The notes under the pieces are model-generated. The model was given only the letters and a program-made list of their open reading frames with translations. It made no database searches and was not told the origin of the DNA. A program made the translations under genes and the position numbers. From Bin80 sp965215475 (GTDB taxonomy: Bacteria > Bacteroidota > Rhodothermia > Rhodothermales > Bin80), in NCBI GenBank assembly GCA_965215475.1, contig OZ244061.1:3286001-3350000 (forward strand): DNA of 64,000 nucleotides. The letters run 5' to 3'. Shown piece by piece: positions 19,175 to 29,321 of the stretch. The first letter of the stretch is position 1. Each line of letters starts with the position of its first letter.

Positions 19175-21547
19175 TTAATTATGTAAAAGTTTTTCAAGAG
19201 TAATTTCGTCGGGTACAAGTACCTCACGAGCTTTGCCCCCGGCAAAAGCTCCTACGACACCGGCTTCCTCAAGTTGATCAACGATTCGGGCAGCTCGTGT
19301 GTAGCCAATAGATAATTTGCGTTGAATCAACGAAACGGAGCCCTGCTGGCTGATCACGATGATTCTGGCTGCTTCTTCAAAGAGTTCATCCGTGTCCCCA
19401 TTTTTGGATGATGGATCTGAGGAAATCAATGAAGGTTCGTCTTCTACTTTTGGTAGTTGATAGGGGCCTGCACCAGGCTGCTGTTGGATATAGTGCATCA
19501 GACGATCAATTTCTTTGACAGAAACAAAGGGCCCTTGCAAGCGCAGTATCTTACTCCCCTTCATGTACAACATGTCCCCATTACCGACCAGCTGTTCCGC
19601 TCCATTTTGATCAAGGATGGTACGTGCATCTACCTTAGAGGCAACCTGAAATGCAAGCCTAGCAGGAAAGTTTGCCTTGATGAGACCGGTGATCACATCT
19701 ACGGATGGACGCTGAGTTGCAAGAATTAAATGGATGCCTACCGCGCGGGCCATCTGTGCCAACCTTGCAATGGGAGCCTCAACATCCTTGCCTGCAGTCA
19801 TCATAAGGTCTGCCAATTCATCAATTACAATGACAATGTAGGGGAGATGCTTGTGTCCATCTATTTCGTCAAGTTCTCCTTCAGCAAGACGGGTATTATA
19901 TTCTTTGACCCCACGGACTCCAGCTTCCTTGAGGAGCTCATAGCGAATACTCATCTCGCGTTCACAGGCTCGAAGAATATCCAGAGCATCCGTTACCTCG
20001 GTGATGATCGCTTCGGTTCCATCCTCTGGAATCGCGAGGAAGTGTTGCTCAAGTTCCCGATACTGCTGCAGTTCAATCTTTTTTGGATCCACCATGACGA
20101 ATTTTAAGTCGGTTGGATCACATGCATATAACAGACCGGTAATCAGAGTATTCAAACCAACAGATTTTCCAGATCCAGTTGCTCCAGCAATCAAAAGATG
20201 TGGCATTTTTGTCAGGTCCTCAAGAAAAATCTCCCCTTCGATCGTCTTGCCGAGAACGACCGGCAATTCCATCTCCGTTTCTTGAAAACGTGTTGTATTC
20301 AGAACGGACTGGACACGAACGAGTTCTCTACGGCTATTGGGAATTTCGACCCCTACGGCAGATTTCCCCGGAATCGGGATAATCATTCGAATCCCCTGCG
20401 CAGCCATCACCATTGCTAGATCATCTTCAAGGGATTTAATCCGACTCACCTTTACACCGGGTGCAGGAGTAAGTTCATAAAGCGTGACGGTTGGCCCCAC
20501 TTTTGCATTCACAGCAATGATTTCAATCTTGTAGCGAGCAAGTTTTTCAACGAGTTTTGTCTTATTATCCTCCAGTTCTTCATAATCAATCTCTTGTTCT
20601 GTTTGCGAAGGGGCGTCCAGAAGTCCAAAGTGAGGAAATTTATATTTATGCCCACCTTCAATATTGGTACGCCGAGGACGCACCCCTTTTCCGGTTTCCT
20701 CGGTGATCTGTCCTGTAACACTGAGTTCTAACGCATCCTTTTCGTCTACAGGTTGTTGTACGGGTTCTTCACTGGACACTTCAGCGATCTCGGGGGCACT
20801 CTCCTTCGTGTCTGCAGGGGGGTCGGTTGATGGTTGGATTTTTTTATCCAAACTTTCCCAAGCAGAGCGTAAGTGGTATTTTTCGGGTTCTTTCTCTCTG
20901 CGTTTTCGAATCGTTTTTGGGATGGTTTTCCATAGTTGTTCCGTTCGGTCAAGCCATCGTTGAATGTCCTTGTCAATCATCAGAACCAGTCCAATGAGCA
21001 GGAATGCACTCAAAACAATCCATGATCCCAGCCAACCTAGGACACTATTCATCCATGAAGCCGCAGAAACGCCATAGTGACCTGCCCAGATCTCCATTCC
21101 AAGGCTTGGATCAGATAGATGGATCCGCCCAATCAAGGTGCCTAAAAGAGCAATCATCCAAACAAAATGGACAGCAGGAAGCATGAGTCTTCGCAGTGTA
21201 CGCTTCCGTAGTGTGAGATAGCCAAAGAGGAGTAATAAAAAAATCGGCAGCAGGGAGACATACCCAAAGAACGAAGGAACGATTAGATGTGCCAACCACG
21301 CTCCGATCGGGCCGACAGCATTGTTAAGGGTGATCGTTTCGACTGGAAAGAGTAACTCGAAGAAGGATCGGTCCTGGATCAGGAATTGATCTGATTCGGA
21401 GTACGTTGCTCCACTGACCGCAAGCAGGAGTGCTAAAAGTAGAACGAGTATGCCTAGAAGCTCTTTCCCTCGACCAATGCGAGGACTTGCTTTCGCTTTA
21501 CGCGAAGTAGTCTCACTTCTTCTCCGATTTTTTTTAGGAGTAGCCAT
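19175..21547 (-). CDS. ftsK: DNA translocase FtsK/SpoIIIE
   Basis: A 790-residue septal DNA pump; ATG 21547 is chosen over a TTG two codons upstream. Four or so TM helices lie in the first 190 residues. A short charged linker (about 200-300), rich in E, K and P, leads to the alpha/beta motor: the Walker A segment GATGSGKSVGLN at about residue 460 and the Walker B segment VIVIDELADLMM near 570. A winged-helix gamma domain at the C-terminus (IVISQQGSVSLIQRKLSIGY) reads KOPS-type polarity sequences. The linker is much shorter than in E. coli, as in most non-proteobacterial FtsK. Role: chromosome segregation at division and XerCD activation. Confidence 0.95.
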   Translation of the reverse strand: MATPKKNRRRSETTSRKAKASPRIGRGKELLGILVLLLALLLAVSGATYSESDQFLIQDRSFFELLFPVETITLNNAVGPIGAWLAHLIVPSFFGYVSLLPIFLLLLFGYLTLRKRTLRRLMLPAVHFVWMIALLGTLIGRIHLSDPSLGMEIWAGHYGVSAASWMNSVLGWLGSWIVLSAFLLIGLVLMIDKDIQRWLDRTEQLWKTIPKTIRKRREKEPEKYHLRSAWESLDKKIQPSTDPPADTKESAPEIAEVSSEEPVQQPVDEKDALELSVTGQITEETGKGVRPRRTNIEGGHKYKFPHFGLLDAPSQTEQEIDYEELEDNKTKLVEKLARYKIEIIAVNAKVGPTVTLYELTPAPGVKVSRIKSLEDDLAMVMAAQGIRMIIPIPGKSAVGVEIPNSRRELVRVQSVLNTTRFQETEMELPVVLGKTIEGEIFLEDLTKMPHLLIAGATGSGKSVGLNTLITGLLYACDPTDLKFVMVDPKKIELQQYRELEQHFLAIPEDGTEAIITEVTDALDILRACEREMSIRYELLKEAGVRGVKEYNTRLAEGELDEIDGHKHLPYIVIVIDELADLMMTAGKDVEAPIARLAQMARAVGIHLILATQRPSVDVITGLIKANFPARLAFQVASKVDARTILDQNGAEQLVGNGDMLYMKGSKILRLQGPFVSVKEIDRLMHYIQQQPGAGPYQLPKVEDEPSLISSDPSSKNGDTDELFEEAARIIVISQQGSVSLIQRKLSIGYTRAARIVDQLEEAGVVGAFAGGKAREVLVPDEITLEKLLHN

Positions 21548-21667
21548 TCGCAAAGATGCTACATTTGATCCAAAGATGCGCTAAAATAATGATTTATCAC
21601 AGGAAGGAGACTATTTCGACGAATATAACTTGAAATTTACATCTATCAGGATGGATATCTCTTTCCA

Positions 21668-22777
21668 TCACCCAGATTTTCGATAAAACGGGAATGGGTG
21701 AACAGATGCGGATAATGTTCTAGAACGAATACGAACGCCTAACTCACGACTCGGGGTCGTGTATGCAGGGATGTTTTGTACGTAGGCGAATGCGATGCCA
21801 CAGCCGAGAGTAGGGGAGAGAGCACCACTGGTAATTGTACCAATTGATTCACCGGATGGAGCCTCGACCGAGTAACCTGGGCGGGGGATCCCCCGTTCGT
21901 TCATGGAAAGTCCAATCAGTTTACGTTTCGTGCCTCTAGCCTTGATTTTTCGTAGTTCCTCCTGTCCGATAAATTTTTCTTTGTTCAGTTTGGTAACCCA
22001 ACCCAACCCAGCCTCATAAGGATTGGTTGACTCCGACAAATCATTTCCATAGAGGCAGAATCCGGCCTCCATTCTAAGTGTATCCCGAGCTCCAAGTCCC
22101 ACGGGACAAAGATGATGCTCTTTGCCTGCCTGCATGATCGCATCCCAGAGGGTAGAGGCGTTCTCAGATTCCACATAAAATTCAAGTCCGATATCTCCGG
22201 TATAACCTGTACGGGAGATAATGACCTTGTTGAACCCCATAAAATCCCCTGGAGAAGGCTTGAGGAAGTGATAGCTTTGCAACTCCTGAATTTGATCCCC
22301 AATAAGTTGGGTCGCGATATCGATAGATCTGGGCCCTTGTAATGCTAGCAGAGAAATTTGATGAGATACATCATAGAGATCTGCGTTCATTGGATTGTTT
22401 GCTTGCATCCATTCGTAATCTTTCGCGGTGTTCGCAGCGTTGACCACCAGCATAAATGCTTCTTTGTCAACTTTGTATACGAGAAGATCATCAAGGATGC
22501 CGCCACTCTCATTACACATTAAGGTATAGATGGCCTGTCCGGTACCAATCCGTGAAATATCATTGGTGATCAATTGCTGTACAAATGACTCGGCATGCGG
22601 TCCCATGGCAAAAATCTCTCCCATGTGGCTTACATCAAAAATTCCGGCAGATTCTCGAACCGCCGTATGCTCTTTCAGAATACTACTGTACTGTAACGGC
22701 ATACGGTACCCTGCAAAGTCAACCATGCGGGCACCCAAACCAACATGGGTTTCGTAGAGTGGTGTGGTCAGGTCCAT
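21668..22777 (-). CDS. gcvT: Aminomethyltransferase, glycine cleavage system T protein
   Basis: A 369-residue folate-dependent T protein that takes the aminomethyl group from lipoyl-H protein and makes methylene-THF and ammonia. It starts TPLYETHVGLGARMVDFAGY. It has FDVSHMGEIFAMG with the family's DVSHMG motif, the folate-site region SRTGYTGDIGLEFYV, and GLGARDTLRMEAGFCLYGNDL. The length is normal. It follows tyrA by 6 bp on the same strand, at the end of the run that starts with the Fe-S carrier gene at 26829. Genes for the P and H proteins are not in this window. Confidence 0.95.
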   Translation of the reverse strand: MDLTTPLYETHVGLGARMVDFAGYRMPLQYSSILKEHTAVRESAGIFDVSHMGEIFAMGPHAESFVQQLITNDISRIGTGQAIYTLMCNESGGILDDLLVYKVDKEAFMLVVNAANTAKDYEWMQANNPMNADLYDVSHQISLLALQGPRSIDIATQLIGDQIQELQSYHFLKPSPGDFMGFNKVIISRTGYTGDIGLEFYVESENASTLWDAIMQAGKEHHLCPVGLGARDTLRMEAGFCLYGNDLSESTNPYEAGLGWVTKLNKEKFIGQEELRKIKARGTKRKLIGLSMNERGIPRPGYSVEAPSGESIGTITSGALSPTLGCGIAFAYVQNIPAYTTPSRELGVRIRSRTLSASVHPFPFYRKSG

Positions 22778-22783
22778 AGTCAG

Positions 22784-23884
22784 TTATTGAAGTCGGTGAG
22801 CTCGATATCCCTGTGTTTTTAATGCGACCATAGCATCCTCTGCTGTATTCTCATCCTCCACGCTGATTCGGAATGCTCCCCCAGTCCCTTCACGAATCTT
22901 GAGTAACTCAATATCCTTGATGTTGATCCCTTGACGAAACAGAGTGCTTGAGATGTGTGCTAATACTCCGGGTTGATCTTCCGTATACACGAAAATGTCA
23001 CTCAAAGGGCGTAAAAATCCTTTAAAATCACGTGGAATTTCTTCTCTCACAGCACGTGCTTTTTCAAAGATCGGTTCCAATTCCGGGATAGATCCCCCTT
23101 CACGAAGCTGTTCCTGAATATAGATCAGCATATGGATCATTGCATCAAGAGCCTGATCTATATCATGCCGGTTTGCCTCGAGCACGGCTGACCACATCCG
23201 GAACGGAGAAGATGCAATTCGAGTCATATCTCTGAATCCTCCAGCAGCTAGCTGGAGAGTAATTGGATCCGTCTCGTTTTGATCCGATACAATATTTACT
23301 AGTGAAGTGGCAATCAGTTGTGGGAGATGGCTCACACACGCTACAATACGATCATGTACCTGTGCATCTAGGGTCAATACTCGGGCTCCTGTGGTTTCAA
23401 CCAGCTCCGTGAGGGCGGGATAGGAATCGGAATCTTTTCTGTGATTTGGGCAAAGGACATAGAATGCATTTTCAAAGAGGAGAGCATCTGCTCCCGCCAA
23501 CCCACTTCGCTCAGAGCCAGTCATGGGGTGGCCTCCGATAAAACAGACATCATCCGGCAGAAGAATGTTTGCTTGGCAGATCACCGGGTCCTTAACAGAG
23601 CCAACATCCGTTACAATCGTATTGGGTTGTAGATGCGGGGCAATAGAACGCAGTACGGGTGCCATTGCATCTAGTGGTACAGCTAGAAACACGGCATCTG
23701 CTCCAGAGACGGCATCCTGAAGTGATGAAGATGCATGATGAATCATTCCACGCTCTAACGCCTGCTTGAGGACATCCGGTTTGTCATGGCCCGTGACATG
23801 CAGGCGAGGTAATCGATCTTTCCAAGCCAGAGCAAGCGATCCACCGATCACGCCGAGGCCAATGATGGCAACGCGCTCAATCAT
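22784..23884 (-). CDS. tyrA: Prephenate dehydrogenase with C-terminal ACT domain
   Basis: A 366-residue enzyme of tyrosine synthesis that oxidatively decarboxylates prephenate. The NAD-binding Rossmann motif AIIGLGVIGGSLALAW is at the very N-terminus, and the catalytic region GGHPMTGSERSGLAGA lies at about residue 117. The helical dimerisation domain follows. A C-terminal ACT domain, about 290-366 (FVYTEDQPGVLAHISSTLF), is the likely site for feedback by tyrosine. There is no chorismate mutase domain. The preceding codon TTG was rejected in favour of ATG 23884. It lies 15 bp downstream of clpC and 6 bp ahead of gcvT. Confidence 0.93.
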   Translation of the reverse strand: MIERVAIIGLGVIGGSLALAWKDRLPRLHVTGHDKPDVLKQALERGMIHHASSSLQDAVSGADAVFLAVPLDAMAPVLRSIAPHLQPNTIVTDVGSVKDPVICQANILLPDDVCFIGGHPMTGSERSGLAGADALLFENAFYVLCPNHRKDSDSYPALTELVETTGARVLTLDAQVHDRIVACVSHLPQLIATSLVNIVSDQNETDPITLQLAAGGFRDMTRIASSPFRMWSAVLEANRHDIDQALDAMIHMLIYIQEQLREGGSIPELEPIFEKARAVREEIPRDFKGFLRPLSDIFVYTEDQPGVLAHISSTLFRQGINIKDIELLKIREGTGGAFRISVEDENTAEDAMVALKTQGYRAHRLQ

Positions 23885-23899
23885 CAAATTTCCGGGACC

Positions 23900-26476
23900 T
23901 TATTTGGCTGCTCCTTCAATTTGAGTCGGTTCTGCTTTTGAGGTGACTGCCTTTTTCTTTTTTGAACTTCGTTTTTTCGGAGTTCTCTTTTTCGAGATCT
24001 TCAGGAAAAGGTCGTTCGCATCAGAAGAATGGCTCACGACAATTCGGTCTCCCTCTCCAAGTCCTTTGCCTAGGATGGCTTCGGCCAGAGGATCTTCCAA
24101 ATACTGCTGTAATGCACGCTTAAGAGGCCGAGCACCGAACTTGATATCATAGCCTCGGTCCACAAGGAAATTCTTCGCTGATTCTTGCACAGTAATCGAG
24201 ATGCCAAGTCCTTTTGCACGGTCAAGAAGCTCTTCGGACAATAGATCAATGATCTGATGAACGTGAGATTTTTCTAGAGAATGAAAAACGATCACATCGT
24301 CAACTCGGTTCAAGAACTCGGGATTGAATACATTCTTCAACTCAGACTCTACCTTCGCTTTCATGGCTTTGTAGTTGAAGGCCTCAGTACTCTGAGAGAA
24401 TCCCAAGCCAGAACTGGAATTTCGAATTCCACGTGCACCAATATTGCTGGTCATAATAATGACGGTATTCCGAAAATCAATCCGGCGACCGCTTCCATCC
24501 GTCAAAATTCCATCATCGAGGACCTGGAGAAGAATATTGAACACATCGGGGTGTGCTTTTTCAATTTCATCTAAAAGAACGACAGAGAAAGGTTTTCGCC
24601 GAACTTTTTCCGTCAGTTGTCCTCCTTCGTCATACCCGACGTATCCGGGAGGGGCACCAACTAAGCGGCTCACGGAAAATTTTTCCATGTACTCGCTCAT
24701 ATCAACCCGAACCAAAGAATCAATACTGTCGAACAGGTACTCGGTGAGTACTTTCGCCAGCTCTGTTTTCCCGACACCGGTGGGGCCAAGGAAGATGAAG
24801 GATCCGATGGGTCGGCTGGGATCTTTCAGTCCAGCGCGTGTGCGGCGAATGGCTCTTGAGAGCGTTCCGATGGGTTCGTCCTGCCCGATCACACGAGCAC
24901 GAAGTGCATCCTCCATCCCGAGCAATTTTTTCTGTTCTGGCTCCGTCATCCGTTCAAGGGGGATGCCCGTCATCATGGACACGGTGGTCGTAATATCTTC
25001 AACGGTCACGGAATGGCGTTTCCCCTCCGATTGACTTCGCCACTTTTTTGTGGCTTGCTCAAGTTGCTCTCGGAGCTTTTCCTCAATATCTCTCAACTTC
25101 GCGGCTTCTTCAAACTTTTGCCGCTTAACTACTTCATTTTTACGGTTCCTCGTCTGTTCAATCTCTTTCTCGAGGTGAATGATATTTTTGGGAACATGAA
25201 TATTTCCTAAATGGACACGTGCACCAGCTTCATCAATAATGTCGATCGCCTTATCCGGAAGATGACGATCGGTAATGTAGCGTTCGGAAAGAGAAACCGC
25301 CAACTCTACCGCGTCCTCTTCATAGAAGACGCCATGATGTTCTTCATAGCGATCTTTGGTTTGAAGGAGAATTTCAAGCGTTTCGTCAATGGTCGTGGGA
25401 TCCACAACAATTTTTTGGAATCGTCGATCCAGAGCCCCATCTTTTTCGATATACTGACGATATTCGTCCAATGTCGTCGCACCGATGCATTGCAGTTCTC
25501 CGCGAGCTAGTGCCGGCTTGAACATATTAGAGGCATCGAGGGACCCGGATGCACTTCCCGCTCCCACGATCGTATGGATCTCATCAATGAAGAGGACCAC
25601 TTCCGGGGATTTTTCCAGTTCACTCATGACCGCCTTTAGGCGTTCCTCAAACTGACCACGATACTTGGTGCCGGCAACCAGTGCAGCTATGTCAAGCGTC
25701 ACAATACGTTTTTCGTGAAGTACACGAGAAACCTTGCGTTGGATAATCCGCATTGCCAGTCCCTCGGCAATGGCGGTTTTGCCGACCCCGGGTTCGCCAA
25801 TCAAGACCGGATTATTTTTTTTGCGCCGGCTGAGTATTTGAGCCACGCGTTCAATTTCTTTATGACGGCCGATGACCGGATCCAGTTGTCCCTTATCGGC
25901 TAAGCGAGTCAGGTCACGGCCAAAATTGTCCAATACTGGAGTTTTTGTTTTTTCCTGCGGAGCACCTTGTCGGCCACGGCTCCCAGCGGCTCGACCTTTC
26001 CGGGGATTGTTTCTACTTGTGGGAGTTGGTCGACCAGTCAGGATCGTGTCCAATTCCGATCGCATAGTTTCATACGTAATAGCGAATGAATCCCGAAGAA
26101 TCTGAGCGGCAATATTATCATCATCTCGAAGCAAGCTAAGCAATAAATGCTCCGTCCCAATCACATCCGATTTATAGAGTTTCGCTTCCAGATAAGTAAT
26201 ACGAAGAACCTTTTCTGCCTGCTTGGTGAGCGGAAGGTTTCCAACCGTAAGCGTGCCTCCACCGGCACGTACCGTAGTTTCAATTACTTTTTTAAGTTTT
26301 TGCAGGTTACAGCCAAGGTTCCGAAGCACTCGGATGGCTACCCCTTCTCCTTCCCGTATAATGCCAAGCAGTAAGTGCTCGGTTCCGATATAATCATGAC
26401 CAAGCCGGATCGCCTCATCCCGACTATAGGAAATAACATCACGGACACGATTAGAAAAGTTGCTATGACTATCCAT
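23900..26476 (-). CDS. clpC: ATP-dependent Clp protease ATPase subunit ClpC
   Basis: An 858-residue Hsp100 unfoldase; the conserved start is ATG 26476, 14 codons inside the open frame. It has two Clp N repeats (about 5-150, each with a GTEHLLL segment) and a first AAA+ module with Walker A GEPGVGKTAIAEG. A coiled-coil middle domain with the UVR-like KRQKFEEAAKLRDIE segment is diagnostic of ClpC. The second AAA+ module has Walker A GPTGVGKTELAK. The C-terminal tail is lysine-rich (KKRTPKKRSSKKKK), longer than usual. ClpC feeds substrates to ClpP; clpP is not in the window. It starts 11 bp after the Fe-S carrier gene. Confidence 0.95.
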   Translation of the reverse strand: MDSHSNFSNRVRDVISYSRDEAIRLGHDYIGTEHLLLGIIREGEGVAIRVLRNLGCNLQKLKKVIETTVRAGGGTLTVGNLPLTKQAEKVLRITYLEAKLYKSDVIGTEHLLLSLLRDDDNIAAQILRDSFAITYETMRSELDTILTGRPTPTSRNNPRKGRAAGSRGRQGAPQEKTKTPVLDNFGRDLTRLADKGQLDPVIGRHKEIERVAQILSRRKKNNPVLIGEPGVGKTAIAEGLAMRIIQRKVSRVLHEKRIVTLDIAALVAGTKYRGQFEERLKAVMSELEKSPEVVLFIDEIHTIVGAGSASGSLDASNMFKPALARGELQCIGATTLDEYRQYIEKDGALDRRFQKIVVDPTTIDETLEILLQTKDRYEEHHGVFYEEDAVELAVSLSERYITDRHLPDKAIDIIDEAGARVHLGNIHVPKNIIHLEKEIEQTRNRKNEVVKRQKFEEAAKLRDIEEKLREQLEQATKKWRSQSEGKRHSVTVEDITTTVSMMTGIPLERMTEPEQKKLLGMEDALRARVIGQDEPIGTLSRAIRRTRAGLKDPSRPIGSFIFLGPTGVGKTELAKVLTEYLFDSIDSLVRVDMSEYMEKFSVSRLVGAPPGYVGYDEGGQLTEKVRRKPFSVVLLDEIEKAHPDVFNILLQVLDDGILTDGSGRRIDFRNTVIIMTSNIGARGIRNSSSGLGFSQSTEAFNYKAMKAKVESELKNVFNPEFLNRVDDVIVFHSLEKSHVHQIIDLLSEELLDRAKGLGISITVQESAKNFLVDRGYDIKFGARPLKRALQQYLEDPLAEAILGKGLGEGDRIVVSHSSDANDLFLKISKKRTPKKRSSKKKKAVTSKAEPTQIEGAAK

Positions 26477-26487
26477 ATGCGGTAGAT

Positions 26488-26829
26488 TTAGGCGGCAAAG
26501 CTTGATCCGCAGCCACATGTTTGTGTGGCATTGGGATTTTCAAAGATGAACCCTCTTGCATCAAGGCCTGCATGATAGTCAATCGTGGTACCTAAGAGAT
26601 ATAGACCTTGACGCTTGTCAATGTATAGTACAATCCCATCCGTATTGAACGTCAGGTCATGTTCGCGCAGCTTGTCAAACCCCAAGATATAACTCATTCC
26701 ACTACATCCACCTCCACGAACTCCAACTCGGAGTCCATATCCGTCAGGGATTGTTTTATCCGACAAAATCTTACGGACCTCTTCGGAAGCGCGAGGACTT
26801 AAGGTGACCGGAGCCTCAGGTGCGTTCAT
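26488..26829 (-). CDS. A-type iron-sulfur carrier (IscA/ErpA/SufA family)
   Basis: A 113-residue HesB/IscA protein that carries and inserts Fe-S clusters. The three cluster-binding cysteines are present in RGGGCSGMSYILGF (about residue 42) and in QTCGCGSSF at the C-terminus (the CxC pair). The region ARGFIFENPNATQTCGCG matches the family. It is the first gene of the minus-strand series with clpC, tyrA and gcvT. IspG in this window is one enzyme that needs such clusters. IscA, SufA and ErpA cannot be separated from sequence alone, so no symbol is given. Confidence 0.93.
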   Translation of the reverse strand: MNAPEAPVTLSPRASEEVRKILSDKTIPDGYGLRVGVRGGGCSGMSYILGFDKLREHDLTFNTDGIVLYIDKRQGLYLLGTTIDYHAGLDARGFIFENPNATQTCGCGSSFAA

Positions 26830-26892
26830 GGTTGTAGTATTTTGTATGTGGCACGATGCATCTATACCCTTTCTAAATAAGGCGGTTCCGTT

Positions 26893-28125
26893 TTAGGGCG
26901 CAATTTTTTGATCAAGATGACGGATCATCACTCGAGTAAGTAATTCTACTGAATCAACCAGTGCTTGCTCATCAATGTCAAAGTGAGCGTCATGCAAAGG
27001 ATAACTTGTTGATTTGCTGCTACGTGTCCCAATTCGAATCAGCATTCCTGGAACATGTTCCAGATAATTTGCAAAATCTTCAGCTCCCATACTGGGTACG
27101 CAGATTCCTTGCGCGGCTCTTTCGTCAAACAATTCGACAATGCAGGCACGTACATTTTGCCCCATAGCGGGGTTATTGATAACGGCGGGGAGCCCCTCTA
27201 CACGAATGAATTCAATGTTGACTCCATGAGTTTCAGCAAAATTTTCAGCTGTACGTTGCATGTAGTCAAGTAAAAAAATGCGATCTGAATCATTGAGGCA
27301 TCGCAGTGCTCCCTCAAACCAAGCCTCATTTGGAATGACATTATGGGCCATTCCACCTCCAATCATACAGACGGTAAATACCGATGGATTGCGTGCATCC
27401 GTAACACGTCCGACATACTGGTAGTACTGAGACAGTAATTGGGTGGCAATCCAAATGGTGTCTTTGACGTTGTGGGGCCGGGCCGAATGGCCAGTACTTC
27501 GTGTATGCACCTCCACTCGAACACGTTCGGAAGAAGCGGTGACCTGTCCCTCAGGAATCCCAAATTCACCCGTATCCAAGGTTGGATCTACATGTACGCA
27601 ATACAGTGCTTCCAGTGGATCACAAACTCCCGATTGAATCATGGGAACCGACCCACTTGGGTTGCCCTCCTCATTCGGTTGAAAAAAAATACGCACCTTT
27701 CCATGTAGGCAAGAGCGTAGTCGATGTAGATTATGAGCAAGACCAATACCAATGGTGGTATGCGCGTCATGCCCACAGGCATGTGTAACGCCTGTGTTCC
27801 TGGAAGCATAGTCGTGTTTCTTTGCATCCTGCAGTTTCAGTGCATCAATATCACATCGAAAGCCAATATGAGGTCCAGGATGAGGCCCCTCAATGTCCAC
27901 GAATAAACCTGTCTTGGCATGCGGCCCGGAAACCGTCAGGCCCAGGCTTTCCAAGTGGCTTCGAATCAGGCGGCTGGTTTCAAATTCTCGGTAGCCAACC
28001 TCTGGGTTACGGTGCAGATGCCGACGCAGATGAATCAGATACTGAATGAAATCATCCGGGAGCCGCCCGTTCTGCACAGAGGCGGAAAAGCGATAGGGTG
28101 CAGGAGCAACATCATAGATCGACAT
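26893..28125 (-). CDS. M20 family amidohydrolase (N-acyl-amino-acid/hippurate hydrolase type)
   Basis: A 410-residue metallopeptidase of subfamily M20D. The start is set at ATG 28125; the open frame also allows a TTG at 28170. Signatures are LRRHLHRNPEVGYREFETS, the metal site THACGHDAHTTIG, the catalytic glutamates in FFQPNEEGNPSG, and the C-terminal MGAEDFANYLEHVPG motif. These enzymes hydrolyse amide-linked acyl or benzoyl amino acids and related conjugates; some act on indole-amino acid conjugates. The exact substrate is unknown. It lies 134-180 bp downstream of rsgA on the same strand. All expected metal ligands are present. Confidence 0.88.
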   Translation of the reverse strand: MSIYDVAPAPYRFSASVQNGRLPDDFIQYLIHLRRHLHRNPEVGYREFETSRLIRSHLESLGLTVSGPHAKTGLFVDIEGPHPGPHIGFRCDIDALKLQDAKKHDYASRNTGVTHACGHDAHTTIGIGLAHNLHRLRSCLHGKVRIFFQPNEEGNPSGSVPMIQSGVCDPLEALYCVHVDPTLDTGEFGIPEGQVTASSERVRVEVHTRSTGHSARPHNVKDTIWIATQLLSQYYQYVGRVTDARNPSVFTVCMIGGGMAHNVIPNEAWFEGALRCLNDSDRIFLLDYMQRTAENFAETHGVNIEFIRVEGLPAVINNPAMGQNVRACIVELFDERAAQGICVPSMGAEDFANYLEHVPGMLIRIGTRSSKSTSYPLHDAHFDIDEQALVDSVELLTRVMIRHLDQKIAP

Positions 28126-28304
28126 GCTCAGTGAAACAGTTGGTTGCCAGGATAAAAGATAAGGCTTCAACTCCGTACTTCATGGTTTGAAACAAGGGGA
28201 ACACAGAATTCGGTGCAATCTAATCTTTGAGAGCTTTTGGGTACCATGTACGGCATCCTATTTTGCACGCAGGCAACCTCAGGTTCACAACGGCAGGGTC
28301 CACT

Positions 28305-29240
28305 CTATCGGCCTACATCCGCCTCTCCCAAGTGGAGTGAATGCAGAATATTCAGGTAACTGTCATAACGTGCACTACGGATAATGTTCATTCCGTGAGC
28401 ATCCTTCACGCCACAGTTCGGCTCATGATCATGTGTGCAGGCCGTGTAACGGCAGTTCTCAAGATGAGGCCTCAGGTCGGGGAAGTAATGTGCCAACTCC
28501 CAGGGTTCAATATCCAGTAAGCCAAATTCACGGATCCCTGGGGTATCGGCAACACTCCCACCACCCGTGAGAGGATACAATGCTGTATGTGCTGTAGTAT
28601 GTCGACCTTTATGAGTCTTCCTACTTATAGAATCTACCGGAACATGAATCTCCGAGTCGATCGAATTCAACAGGGATGATTTCCCAACGCCTGAAGGCCC
28701 CAAGAGCACACTAGTTTTACCGGATAGCTGGTTGCGCAAGGGTTCCAAGGTTTTTTGCTTATGTATACTGGTGAGGATCGTTCGATATCCTAGTCTTGTG
28801 TAGAATTCTTGGAGCTCCGTCACCGTAGATAATACGTCTGTGGAGGCTAGGTCAATTTTGTTGATCACCAGTCCAGCCGGGAGATCCTGTGCTTCACAAG
28901 CGACCAGCAAACGATCAATCAATCCAAGGTTTAATGGAGGCTGCTCTGCGGCTTGAACAATCCAGATATAGTCAACATTGGCGATAAGGATCTGGCGTTT
29001 ACCAACTTTGCGTCCAGCGGCACGGCGATAGAGACAGTTATGACGTTCATTGATTTTTGTGATCAGTCCGGTTCCGTCCTTTTGAATCGAGAGGTCGACC
29101 TGATCTCCCACTGCGACGGGTTGGGTTTCATTCTCGTACATCAGCCGCATTCGGCCACGGATGCGAGAAGCAATCACATTGGAGTCAACCTGAACATCTA
29201 CCCAGCTTCCTGTCGATCGAATCACGGTAGCGTTAGGCAT
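28305..29240 (-). CDS. rsgA: Ribosome small-subunit-dependent GTPase A
   Basis: A 311-residue circularly permuted GTPase (YjeQ/RsgA) that matures the 30S subunit. An N-terminal OB fold (about 1-75) is followed by the permuted order G4 (VINKID), then G1 GPSGVGKSSLLN, switch region KGRHTTAH, and G3 DTPGIREFG. The C-terminal zinc finger has its ligands in NCRYTACTHDHEPNCGV. Every expected motif is present and the length is normal. It diverges from the small acidic gene at 29322. Confidence 0.95.
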   Translation of the reverse strand: MPNATVIRSTGSWVDVQVDSNVIASRIRGRMRLMYENETQPVAVGDQVDLSIQKDGTGLITKINERHNCLYRRAAGRKVGKRQILIANVDYIWIVQAAEQPPLNLGLIDRLLVACEAQDLPAGLVINKIDLASTDVLSTVTELQEFYTRLGYRTILTSIHKQKTLEPLRNQLSGKTSVLLGPSGVGKSSLLNSIDSEIHVPVDSISRKTHKGRHTTAHTALYPLTGGGSVADTPGIREFGLLDIEPWELAHYFPDLRPHLENCRYTACTHDHEPNCGVKDAHGMNIIRSARYDSYLNILHSLHLGEADVGR

Positions 29241-29321
29241 CAGTCAAATGAGATGTTTGCAACATGCATATGGGTACAGGCGTACGCAAGGAATTCCCTT
29301 AATTTACTCCTATCAGGCAAA

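Noticed and set aside
23881..23887. TTG start codons proposed by open-frame extension for tyrA, ftsK, lon, gatC, the PLP enzyme, the M20 hydrolase and the SLBB protein
   Set aside because: In each case a nearby in-frame ATG fits the family start or avoids overlap with the previous gene, so the ATG was used.
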